A stretch of DNA of 45,293 bases from Helochares maculicollis. Lineage: Eukaryota; Arthropoda; Insecta; Coleoptera; Hydrophilidae. Positions 11,146 to 22,942 of this stretch are shown here, piece after piece (position 1 is the stretch's first letter; each line of letters starts with the position of its first letter). Location: positions 1 to 45,293 of the forward strand of contig JAWQRO010000268.1 in NCBI GenBank assembly GCA_033557835.1. The letters run 5' to 3'. The position numbers and the translations under genes are program-made. The notes under the pieces were generated by a model that ran no database searches, was not told the origin of the DNA, and was given only the letters and a program-made list of their open reading frames with translations.

Positions 11146-12074
11146 GGTACGTGGGCTTTGTAAGCGAAACCGAGCTGGCTGAATATGAAAATATTTCGTC
11201 GGATCAGATGTTCAAATTGAAAAGACTTTTTGTTGGCGGAGGATTATTCTTTTCCGACTGTTAAACTCCGGATTTATCGACGAATACCCGTCTTGCTGAT
11301 AAATATCACGACTTCTGCTTTGTTGCTTCATGTTTTTTAATAACCTTTTTTATTCGTCTCGGCTGCGGGGTAAGAGATTCAATTTTGTCAACAGTATGGC
11401 TGGGCATTGGAAATTTTTAAAAATATAATCTCTCGTCTAATCAGTATGCCAAATTTACGAACGCGAAATACTCCTATAAATTAAAGTTTCAATTATTGAT
11501 ATCACAATAGAAATTGGTTATCCCAAAAAGCATATTGAACTTTAATATAGCAATATCCCATAGTGGATGCAAACAATGCATTTAACTTGATGCAGGTACA
11601 TTTGATTGATATTTGCTTGATGAACATGTTAATCTGCACTGTATTAATATCTAATGCATAACCAAAGAGAGATAAATTCATACAAATTGGAATATTAACA
11701 AATTGCATTCATATTACTTAGTATGTATTTGTTGCACCCATAACAGGACGTCTCTCTTAACCCTTTCACGTATGCGGAAACGAATATGGTGTAAATGTCA
11801 GAATATAAACTGATAATATCCTGTAAGAAGGTTTCATGTGATTTCTTGTAAAAAAAACTACTACATGTATGGGAAAATAAAAAATAGTTTAAGGAACGCT
11901 TTTAATTTAGGTCTACATTTTTATGATTTCGTTACAAGTTAAAGTATGTAAGTAATCTAAACAGAGCATTCTCTCTATCTTGTTCACAAGGAACGATGAT
12001 GTTTAGATAGATAAATTAACACAGGAATTCCGGTTATGCAGGTTTCTCCGAAAAACAGGAAATAAACTGTATGT
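11146..12074. other. no gene recognised
   Basis: A+T-rich with stops in all frames. The minus-strand frame at 11502-11708 has no family motif. Confidence 0.5.
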
Positions 12075-12690
12075 TTGGCCGAACCACAAGATCAGTTAGT
12101 CCAGCGATTTAACATCGTTAAAATTAGTCTACCGCCAATTTATTTAAAAACTGAACCCGACCATCAGCTCGGGAGCCGAAGCGGCTTTGCTTGGTCACAG
12201 AACACAGAAAAACGCTACATTAAGGACCAGCGTTTCGATAATTGGCAAAAATTCGGGTAAAAAATAAGCAGACGTCACCGTTTCCTTATGATGTATACGT
12301 CTCGTTTTCGCTCGAAGATTTCTTTGTATAATCTACGATCCATTATTCGATGTGTTGTTTTTTTGTGTGCGGATTATTTCCTTTGCAGCTCTGGCAGCTT
12401 CGAATTGCCCAAATGTCAGGTTGAATGTTTGTTAAATTAAATGGTTTTTGCGCGAATTCAATTGCCTGTGCTTTTCTCCGCCAACCGGCCGCAATTGAAA
12501 ACTATTTTTATTAGCCATTAAATTAAATACCGCTTAAATAGAAATGTTTATTTCCGAGCTTGTTGGAAGGCTGCTCGTCTAAAATTTTAATCTAAAATCC
12601 ACATCCAGTTTTGTTTAGCTTTCTCTGGCAAACTTTATTTATTGTGTTTAACTTGCGAGATATCCTTTGTGAAAATACATTCCGTGATGT
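12075..12690 (+). other. low-stop frame, no recognised product
   Basis: In a single frame this 205-codon stretch has only about four stops, fewer than the roughly fifteen expected from its composition. The first open part begins AEPQDQLVQRFNIVKISLPP. It could be an ancient coding relic, but no domain is recognised. Given how many frames exist in the window, the stop shortage alone is not compelling. Confidence 0.15.
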
Positions 12691-14904
12691 GACCTATGTT
12701 GTTTTAAATCAATAGTAAGATTATTCGGAGGGAAGGGTTGCCGCCGCTGGATTAGACAACGAAATTAACGTTTTGGGGGATGCCAATCAAAATATTCTAA
12801 GCAAATACGGAGAAGTGTCTTGACGTAGGTCCTCTTCTGTTTAATAAACATTCAGTGGAGTAACTTTAATAGGCTTTGAATCTAATATTACCAAATGGAT
12901 TAGGAATTAAACCTTCATTACACTTAAAGTCCTACCAATAATTATTGCAATTTAAACATTTTTCTAATTTGAATCTTAGTAGCAGTCGTTTTTTCAAAGC
13001 CAAAATGTAGAACAATGAATAATAAAAAGGCTTTAGTAACATTTTTCACCCATTGTAGTTATACCCTAACACTTACCTACCGTGTCGCTTGCGTGAATTT
13101 TTTAATTTGCTTGACTGTTTGATTTTGTCAATTAATGAGAAAAGACAAATTATTTCAGTGTTTAAAATCATTTGATGTCTGACGTCCGAATTTTATACTT
13201 GTACATTTTGTAAATCATTGTCAGTAGCAGCGGTTCCTATTTGTTCAGAGGTTGTAGATTGAATGTGTACAAGACAGCGACATTTTTCCTAATTTTGTGA
13301 GAAGAATCTATTCTTTTACTTATGACATAGAACCTTGTAAGAGATTATGAAAACTTCAAGTATCATTTCTTGAAACATTTTTTAAATAAATTTTCTTAAC
13401 AATTTGAAATAATTTTGATGCCAATTGCTTCATCTGCAACATTCATGAATTCATTAAAAATTGAGTAACATTTCTATAAAGACACTCCTTTAAAATTTTA
13501 TGTGATAGATTATTCTGAATATACATTAGGTGTATCCCTTTTATATTAAATAGTAAATAGCTTGTCTACTTATCGACCAAAACATCGATGCGCTTTTGGA
13601 CTTTCAGAAAGCGTTTATCACACAAAAAAGATTTAATTTAGATTCTCTAAAATGTTGTTGACCTTAGGTTACATTATCCTTCCAGAGATAAGAGCCTACA
13701 AATACTCTTACAATATACTTTTCATTTCCGAAAAATGTGCCGATACAAATGTCAGCGAGATTCCTTGACCGGTGCTTTTGTTTTTATTTTAATTTGAAGA
13801 CTAAAAATATTTCCTGCGACACCATTACTGATAAATTTTAACCATCCCATTACTTAAGGAAGAATTTCTTACATAAATATGATTCTTTCGTTCCAAACAT
13901 TTATAAATTACATACATGTTTATATATCCTCCATCCTATCATAGCAATTTTTGTAACTGCATTCTCAAAACCCGATAAAATATGTATTTTTTTTTATTTT
14001 AAGAAAATAACCCATCAACTTTTTTGTATGTCTAGAAGTATCAACAATGTATGGTAAATCGACACAATTTCATTATGGCATATGGAATTTTGAAATATTT
14101 ATTTATAGTTCTGATTATAAGGAAAAATATACGTAACTAATATATCAGCAGTAGTATGAAAGTTTTTGAAATATAAGGGTGCATGCAACAAAATAATATG
14201 CACCAATTAACCTTATAATTAACAACATTTAAGAAAAACGTCCAATGCCTTTAAATGAAAATGATGCTACAGGAAGAATATTCTTGATAATTTAGCTGGG
14301 AAGCGTTTAATGTGGAAATAAATACTGATCAGGTAAATGTAGCGCCCAAAAAATATCCAAATTAATAAAATTAATTTAGTTAATTTACTCTGGACAATTC
14401 GGAAAGATTAAATGAAAATTTTAAATGTCATTCATAACATTAAATTGTTCATTAGCTCCAATTCCCTTATTTTACACCGCAGGAAATTAACCAAACTCTC
14501 TCTTCTGTTCTCTTAAAATTCCACACAACCAGAACGAATTTTGCCAGGTAATTTATTCCTTAACAAAGTGGAATTAAAATTCTTGATTACAAGCGGGTAG
14601 GGTGGAAGGGTTAAAGCCACCTCGCAGCACTTGCCAAAGAAAACAAAACTTACTGGAATAGTTTAAACGATTTTTTCCGTGGCTGTGCGCAGCTACAAAC
14701 CCGGAAAAAACAACGACGGGCGTCGCGTCGAGGCGCGGTGCGGCGCGAGTAAGCGGAAACGTGAACAAATTAAATTCTGAGAGGGCAACTTAAAAAGTTT
14801 CGGTGACACGTAATGAGTAAATTAATACGCGATTAAAAATGCAGTCGGCGCAAAGATGGCGCAAAATGAACATGCCACGGGTTACAATAAGGTTCAGGCC
14901 GAGC
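12691..14904. other. no gene recognised; G+C patch at 14690-14760
   Basis: Mostly A+T-rich with stops. Bases 14690-14760 form a sharp CG-rich patch containing CGTCGCGTCG and GGCGCGGTGCGGCGCGAG. The minus-strand frame at 14574-14768 covers this patch but has no recognised domain. The patch could be regulatory. Confidence 0.5.
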
Positions 14905-14920
14905 GTTTTTAATTAAAAAC
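14905..14920. repeat. 16-bp perfect palindrome
   Basis: GTTTTTAATTAAAAAC is fully self-complementary and is centred on a TTAATTAA-type homeodomain-like core. Its function is unknown; A+T-rich palindromes of this size can arise by chance. Confidence 0.4.
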
Positions 14921-15375
14921 TTATTAAGTCAGTTTTCGGTTTCCTTGATTAAAATTTATTAAACTTAAAAAAGTCTGATAAGTCAAATAGCAGGCCCAAG
15001 TCGTTACGCTGTTCGAGTTCCGTCCTGGAATTTGCAATTTTCTCACTCGTTCCACTTTCAAAAATGGAGAAAAACACCGTAATTACCAATTTAAGCAACA
15101 AAATATTGTATTAAAATATATAGACTGGGGGTGCAGAAACCTCCCTTATCTCGTTATCTCCTATTCATTTGGCAGAAGAAAGGCTATAGTCTCTCAGTTT
15201 AGCCGGATTTTCTATATCTAATATTAAATATGGTGCAGTTTACTTTTTTATACAGGCACAACAGAGTGCAGTTGATCTAATTATTTTCTTAATAAGTAGG
15301 TACTCGCTAGGTTTTAATTATTTTTTATGCCCAAATATGAAAATTAATTATCTTCAAAGAAAAAATATATATTCT

Positions 15376-15403
15376 CGAGACAAATATACGAGTATTTGTC
15401 TCG
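15376..15403. repeat. 11-bp perfect hairpin
   Basis: CGAGACAAATA, 6-base loop TACGAG, TATTTGTCTCG. A third partial copy of the arm (TCGAGAC) follows at about 15409. It could be a small structured RNA stem, a terminator-like fold or an operator. There is no transcript evidence. It is too short for a usual microRNA precursor. Confidence 0.6.
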
Positions 15404-16290
15404 TAAAATCGAGACTTCATAGCAAAACCAATGGCTCTTGTACCAGCATAATATAAAGTAAATATTGAAATTTATATTTTACAGTGACTTGCTGTGGAAC
15501 TGAAAAGAAGATTATGATCGTTGCTAGCTTCATATGCGCTTGCTTGACTCATAGGTTAATTTATTCATTATTAAATTAATTAATTTATGGAGGCATAATA
15601 TTTTAATTACTTCCTGTTTCTAACGCCTTGTCACTTCCCTTTACGACAAGTATGTAACCCAAGGCGGACATATAACGGCTAGTTCGGTGAAACTGCAATG
15701 AAGCTCTTGTATTTGCTCTAATTAGTATAAATTGATCTACAAATAGGCCTAAAAAGCCCTAAATTAATGTGAATACGATAAAAACTCTATACAAACAATA
15801 TTCTTATGCCAAATGTCTGGTAAATAAAGAGTACGTAAACAAATTTCAAGTAACTTTTAGACCTTCATCTGACATCATGTCTTTAAGATGCATTATCGGA
15901 AAATATTTTTTCGTAAAATTAAAATTACAATCAAAATAATAAACATACCACTATTTGGCTGAAGTTTCCTTGTTTAATACCTGTAATAAGAATAATTAAC
16001 ATTATAAACTTTTAAAACAACAAAGCAGTTGAACAACAATCAATTATAAAGAGAAACGGAGGAAAAGAGCCTATTCCTTCATAGTAAATGGAATCGCGTA
16101 TAATATGAATTAGAGGTAATTTGATTTTACGTGTTTCTATTTCCCTGAGTGGTTTATATGCAAATGTTACATTATATTAGCAGAAAGGACTAATTTAACC
16201 GTTGTATTTTAATGGCATGCATGGTTTTGATGACCCGTTCTCCTTTATGCATATACCAGCCACGTTCGTTTTCAGGTCCTCTTTTTCATT

Positions 16291-16303
16291 CTCTCTCTCT
16301 CTC
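16291..16303. repeat. short (CT)n microsatellite
   Basis: Six and a half CT units inside a pyrimidine-rich tract of about 45 bases. Confidence 0.7.
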
Positions 16304-19300
16304 ATTCACTCCCTCACTAACTGTATATGTTCCCGCAGCAAATACATACGATAAATATTAATATCGCATGTTTGTTTACATGCGTCGTGTTTTGTGTTTA
16401 TGCGGATTAATTTCAGTTTTACGAAAATACGATAGGATGTGAATAATGGAGTGTGTATGAAAGGTTAATTTTTCGCCACAAATTTTGCCTAATTTTTTTA
16501 GCAGCGGAGAAAAAACTGAAGCGTATTTAGGGATATAAAATTGAACAATGATGTTTTTCACAAACAGCCGCATTATTAAAGTTTTATATTAATTTTTCCT
16601 TGACGTTACGTTCCACCTTGTTGTGAGATATTTATAAAAAATTTAATAATGGTCTTTCAAAATAAAAAGTTTAATTTCACCTGTAAAGTACGATGTTTCA
16701 TCTCAATATTACGTATATAATATTTCGACTCCACTAAATACAACGGCGATTTGAGCTAGACAAACTATTCCAATATATATTTTTTAAAACGACCCAAAAT
16801 TTACTAGTAACTCAATTTCTACAAACTTACAAGCAAAAATATGACGAGTAAAAAATTATTTTTTGTTTTCGTTATAGTAATATTTTTATTTGTATTAAAA
16901 TTTTGAAAAATATAATAGTCAAATCAATATTATTATATATCACGAGTTCAGCCTAAATATCTATCATATTGGGTTTACCGTTAGTCAAATCTTATAATGT
17001 TACTGCAAGTTGGCGTGCTTATTTAATTTGAAAATACAAGCTAACAAACACTTTTAATTTGGTTTGACTTAATTTTCAAACAAAAACAATGTGGTGTAGG
17101 ATAAAAAAGGCTCCAAATTATTAATGCAGCGGTTTCGATCTCAATGATAAGCCATATTCTAACCGGCTGTTTTTAATTTATGACAATTTTGTGAAGAGTA
17201 TGTTTGAGCAAAATTATTGGTATCAACTAAGATTGCGAAGAATTGTAACAAACTATTTTAGACCTTCGTTGGTATATTTGATTGTTATGGAAATTATCAT
17301 GAACTAGGTAATTTTTCATTTGAGTATCTTTATATTCAAAACAAAATCGTGTGCCTTTTTGAACTGGATAATATCTAAGGATGAAAAGTTTATTACTTGC
17401 TAAAACATACAAATAAAAAGAGCACATTGTAAGCCCTGTCCACTTAACCTTCCTATCGCTAAACTGTGCTAGAAACTGATACAAAAATTGTTGTGTATCA
17501 ATAATTCAAGGATTAGCACGAGGTTTTGAAAAAGCTAAATGATTTAACAAAAATAATTAACCAAATGAGGTATGAGTATCTCACACCAAGCTCGACAATT
17601 TAAATATTTTCTAGACCTAGCCAGTGTCCTTCCGGTTTTCACGTAATTCTGCCCAGAACAAAATGCATAAAGAAAAAATGTAAAACACAAATAGAATTTG
17701 CCCGTATGAATATGATTGATGCATTTTGCATATGCTATCAAGTTTTTATGCTTCTGATTCAAATTTTAATACTCTCACTCTCCATTAATTACAGATGATT
17801 CATTAGAAATAGTTTCTTGTATATCATTCCAATATATAAGAATGAATTACGTACCTTTTTGCTTGCAGCACAATTTCTGAACACTTCTGTTTGCTATAGA
17901 TTGAAGGTACGAAATGTAATATATTTACTGTTTTTTGCTCAATTGAAACACATAAATGATTACAAAATATTGTTAATATATTATTGATATTCAGATTTAA
18001 TGAACTTGGAATGGGTTGGTTATTATAAAGTTATAACAATGCACATTTTTTATGTAACATCAATAAAAATATTATACCTGTTTAATTACTTAATATATTT
18101 ATTGTTGTAATTCTCTATAAGAATGTTCGAAATGTGGTATTCAAAACGCTTTGTTAAACATGCTGAATTGATTATCAATTAATTTCGCTTTATATACTGT
18201 GTGTTATTCTCTTGTCCTTTAGTATTTTTGTAGCATATTTGTCACTATTTTTTACATCTACTTTTCTTGGGATTTTGAAGAAAATTCGTCATTTGTGATT
18301 CATTTCATTAGCTTCTTGCTTGATGTTGCATTGTCTGGACTTACTGTTGCTTATGAATGAAGAGACAACTTTTCAGTACAATTTAGCAAGCTTTTCTTTT
18401 CTTTACATATATGTTCTGCTTTCTATCGTCTAATCCATTATTATTTTAGACTTACAGCTTTATTACCTTCGTTTGATGTTATTTTACGTTCTTCGATTTA
18501 CATTTTCATACCACTATTAGAGTAATTATAAGTAATTTTAATCTCATCTGATTTAATAAATTCTCTGATACGTAACCACAACTGATACTTGATTGGGCGG
18601 GCTAAACCAAAATGTTTTGGGAGTTTTCTTCTAAATTGACTATAATTATATAAATACTCTTTCAGAATATAACTCCATAGCTATGTATGTTCGAAGAGAT
18701 GCTTAACTTTCATTTGTCCAAGTAAGGAAATTTTTGATTCGTCAATGACAAATATGTTTTGTTAATTAGCACTTGCACAATATTTCTATATTGCCACATA
18801 TAGAAGAATTTGCACATGCTGATTGTAAAAATACAGGAATAAATAAAGCCAGAGTTCGTCACTATAAGCTGCAAAGCATTCTATAAAAGCCATTCGAAAA
18901 AGCAATACTATTTTACAACTTATCACTACTAATTGATGTTTTACTTCAATCTATGGTATTTTCACACGAATCACTATATTCGGAAGATTGGACGAGAAGA
19001 AATTTCTAATTGTTAATACTCCTATAAGTCTTCAAAATAGCTTACTCATTAGCTAGGTTTGCAAAATATTTTAAAATTTTCTGAAACAATTGCTAGTCTA
19101 CACACATATTTTTAAGACAGACTATTACTTAAATATGTAAGTAGAGTTTACTTTGACGTAAATTAAACTATAAACTAATTTTATTTTAGGCTTACGATTG
19201 TCGAAAGAAGCAGTAATACACTTAAACTTGTTGTTACATGAGAAAATCAATTAACAAGTTAAACAATAAGAAATGTACGTTAGTACTGCGTACAAAAACA

Positions 19301-19776
19301 TGAAATATATAAGTAAAGCAAATACGGCTATGAATCAAATTAATTAATACATTTCAAGAAAATTATTTCATATATAGCTGTTATACAATAAAAAATATAA
19401 AGAGCAACATTTTATTTTATCCCTTCGACAATGAATGTATTAATTAATATCGCATTGCTGAGGACTGTCAGTCATTACATAAAATTTGGCAGACATTTTT
19501 TTAACTTTAATTGCTAAGCCATAGAATTACATTTTCGAATAAATTCAATGTAGACACTTTTTTACAAATAACGTAAGTAAAAAATTGGAAACAAGTACTT
19601 TTTTAAATGGCAGCTTACTTAGGTCTCACAACCGCAATAAAAGTAAAATTGGCAACACAAAAGTATGAAAGTAGAATAAAAATCGCCAACCTCAGCATCG
19701 ATTCCTGCACGTGACCCTGACATTAAAACCCAGTTTGCGTAGCAGACGAATTTTATATTATATTGTATGTGTATCT

Positions 19777-20235
19777 TATAAAAGGCACGTCAACTCAATT
19801 TTCTAATAAATAATCGGTCTGAAAACTCTTTTGTGAAAGAACGATTTCGCATTATAATCCCGGACGAAAGCAGCACAAAATGAATATTTATGCTGGGTGC
19901 CGTGGATGTGCGTGTACCCTGGAAAAAGAATTAATTTTCGATATGTGGTATCGATCTTGGAAATTCATTCGTAGTCACGACTCTGTGCCCAACCAATCTC
20001 TGAAAAAGGCAGCTGACTCACACATTATATTCGCAATACTATCGGATCAAAGGAATCCCATTTCTTTAACCTAAATAACTGACGATTTTTATTCCCAAAC
20101 CTTAAAACATGTAACGCTCTCACTCTTTCTCCGCGCCTCGAGGAAAACTTCTGGCAAGAAAAAGGACGAAAAAGGTGGGAAGACGTTAGAGAAAAAGAGG
20201 GAAGTCGAAAAAAGAAAAACTAAAAGAAAATAAAA
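19777..20235 (+). other. possible minimal gene: TATA box, 64-codon ORF, poly(A) signal
   Basis: TATAAAAG at 19777-19784 is followed by an open frame at 19880-20074 whose ATG sits in an ideal insect start context (CACAAAATGA). The predicted product starts MNIYAGCRGCACTLEKELIF, with three cysteines in eight residues, and has no signal peptide. An AATAAA hexamer occurs near 20230. Each element is common in A+T-rich DNA; only their order and spacing are suggestive. No family is recognised. It is probably chance. Confidence 0.12.
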
Positions 20236-22454
20236 CTTCTGCCTTCTGCTCTGTTCGTGTGTAGTACGTGCAAATATTAAACGTTGAGAAATAGGTCATC
20301 TTGAAGTAAAATAAGTACAAGCGAAAACTCTTTTGAGATGAGTTATTTGCGTTGATTGCTAGCATACATTATTTATATAACTGCTATAGCACAGGTATTA
20401 AAGTAGTTCTTGTTGAGGGAGGACTAGTAATGAAGGTTGTTACGATCAGTTACGCAAGAAATATCTTTATATAAAATATTAAAATCAAGATACCAGAAAT
20501 TTCATTATAAAATTGTAAACAATTTCGGCTGTATCTCATAAGTCTTCTGCCGGCAGGCTTGAAAAACTTGCTAAGCGTTTTGAAGCCAAAGTTAAATTAT
20601 CACGTCTAAGTTTTGATATCGGACGCAGGCAACTAAAAGTCCCTCCGGCTCTATCCTCTCGCTTCTCCCAAAAACATACAGAGATCGCAGCATTTACAAA
20701 TTGACGTGACATCGATACCGGCTGCATTAAGCTTCGAAACATGTTTGTTTGGTTCCATTTAGTGTAACCTGAGATAAAATGTACTTTAGTGGGAATACTT
20801 AGGCCGATATAATTAACGGTAAAGAGTCTAATTAAAAATTAAGCCCGACCACATAAAACATGTCACGCTTCGAGTAAAACGGGCAGCTACTAGGGCCCCG
20901 GAATTTCTTAATTGAAACATTTAAAACCGGTAGTTTTTTTATTTTAATACACATATACAAATAAGTATACCGAAGTTATACGCTTCTAATGTGTATCATT
21001 TCTCACGTTCCGTCGCAGCCAACAGTAACCAGCGTTGAGAGCCCAGAGTCGGAAATTTGCGTTAAATGATCGTAAAACTGACACTTGAAATATCTGGATC
21101 GTGAATTCGCTACCGGAACTGCCGCTTACGCAATCAAGGTTTTTTCGAAAGCTCCGTGCTGTTAAATGATGCGGAACGTTTCGGTAGTTAACTTATTACA
21201 AGAATCTACAAATGTAAGAACATAAGTAAGTTTCCTCTCTTCCCGGATCGTTTTTTCTTCTCTCCTCTTTAATTTGTCGATCGCGGTGCGTTAAAATTTA
21301 CCCATTTTCTGCGTGGAGAAGTTTTAAATTCTCAGCTTCCATGGGCACGAGGAAGATTTAAACAGGGCTGCAAATTTGAATTTAATGATGAGATCGGCAA
21401 AGCTATGTAATATTTTGCCTTTTGGTTATAAGTTGTTTTATTTTTTCCATCAAGAATAGTAGCATTGCCAAGCTATTTCAAAATGCCACTCATCGTTTAT
21501 ATCAATTTTATAATTAAATAGCATGTTATTCTAGATATAAATGTTATCATAGCTACAAATAGTACTTTAAGAGTATAAATAAATATAATAAATTATGTAT
21601 TTGAATAGTTTGATGATTTTATGTGTGATTTACTTCTGTGTATTGCACTAGTATTTACAATCATTCCTATAAAAAACAACTGAATAGGATTACTAATTTA
21701 CCATACATATTATTTAATTTATATATGATAGTGTATATTATTATTCAAAATGTTTTGATATTTGATTTTATATTTGGTTTTTCTCTTTCCAGGGGCAAGG
21801 AACAAGTCGGAAAAATTTGTTGATGAATGTTGTTGTACCCACGCCAACAATTTTAGAACAAAATTTGTCACGGTAATGAAAATTGAAATTTTAATCTTAT
21901 TTCAAAATAAAGAGGCGTAGTTAATGAGGGCTAACGTATCTCAAACACTTTTTGCTACAAAACAGAAAACTAACATTAAGGATCTTTTTTATAATAAAAA
22001 ATTTTATATTTTGTCGTTTTTCTCGTTTGTTTTATAAACAAGCCTGTTATTTAAAAATCTCTTATTAAAGAAATTGGTATTTAGATTCCCCTTTCAAACT
22101 AATAAGCAGATTTTCTACTGTTTTACGAGAATGTGTATAATTGGCACTAAGGTTTTCTTACAAAAATAATGACTAACGTACTTAATTATTTCTTTAAAAT
22201 TTAATAATTTGAAGGACGGGAGGGTGGCTGTACTATATGTTAAAGATAAATTTAGGTGCTTATCTAACTTTGTTTCGTACTTGTTTCTTTTTATTTATAG
22301 TATATGCAAAGTTGTTTTTGGATATGATTGGCAAAAATTTACTGTGTATTGTTTGGGTAAGTAGATGCATTGAATAAAAGAAGTTATTGGGCAGCCAGTG
22401 TTTTTGAAAATACGAATAATATAATTAAGATAGACATACTATCTAGCGTATTAA
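20236..22454. other. no gene recognised
   Basis: Bases 20530-20720 and 21000-21180 are richer in G+C, and a 68-codon minus-strand frame at 20742-20536 covers the first, but nothing is recognisable. 21420-22450 is A+T-rich with stops throughout. Confidence 0.5.
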
Positions 22455-22942
22455 AAGGTGGACACGCAATGTATTTTATTTTAAATCATTTGCATAAAGC
22501 TGTCATCAGAATATCGACTACAGGATTTTTGAATAAGCTGCTTAAATGAAGTCCTTTCTTAATTTGAAAAGCCTATATATGGGATTTTGTATAGAATATG
22601 GTATCTTTCAAATATCCGTCGCAGTTTTTCATTGTCACACGGGTTTGGGCGGTCCAATTTTCACTGAATCTACCGCATACACCGAAATGAATTTGAGTGA
22701 TTTTATTCATTACGTGCAAGGCGAGGAATTGACTGCATTGAGGTCTCCAGGTCACATTCATGGACCGCGACAATGTTCTCGACCGATCTGATGTTCCATT
22801 AATTTACGGGTATTGACTGATTTTTTCCGAACTGGTGGTCTCAAGTGTGGTTACAAAATCTTGTCTGAAAAGCCACCTCGTTATCAGTTTGATAATCAAG
22901 CTTTATCATTTCGACGTACTGATTAATCGTGTAGGTTGTCAT
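22455..22942 (-). pseudogene. mariner/IS630-type transposase relic, N-terminal half
   Basis: On the minus strand an ATG at 22942 opens MTTYTINQYVEMIKLDYQTD, which resembles the typical start of an insect transposase clade (xYTxEQRVEMIKLYYQNxxS) and corresponds to the first helix-turn-helix. After stops, the same reading gives RSVENIVAVHECDLETSMQS plus IPR, like RTxENIAAVxESVxEDPNxSIPRR, then IQ*KLDRPNPCDNEKLRRIF, like IQLTQELKPNDHxKRRxF. A shifted frame gives SDDSFMQMI and NKIHC at 22511-22470, like FSDEAHFxLNGYVNKQNCR, the first catalytic aspartate motif. The catalytic C-terminal part is not found. Family order is preserved over about 490 bp, with several stops and frameshifts. This is a different clade from the three plus-strand mariner relics. 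Identity rests on recalled motifs. Confidence 0.65.

Larger units (their letters stand above)
14921..19776. other. long A+T-rich stretch, nothing assigned
   Basis: Contains the hairpin at 15376-15403, a short (CT)n run at 16291-16303 within a pyrimidine-rich tract, and an orphan splice-acceptor-like sequence ending at 16338. Open frames at 16376-16573, 17227-17484 and 17544-17762 (all minus) have no family features. 18100-19640 is especially A+T-rich. Confidence 0.6.

Noticed and set aside
15009..15025. GTTCGAGTTCC resembling a tRNA B box
   Set aside because: No A box at the right distance and no acceptor or T-stem pairing.
22546..22791. 81-codon plus-strand open frame
   Set aside because: Antisense shadow of the minus-strand transposase relic.
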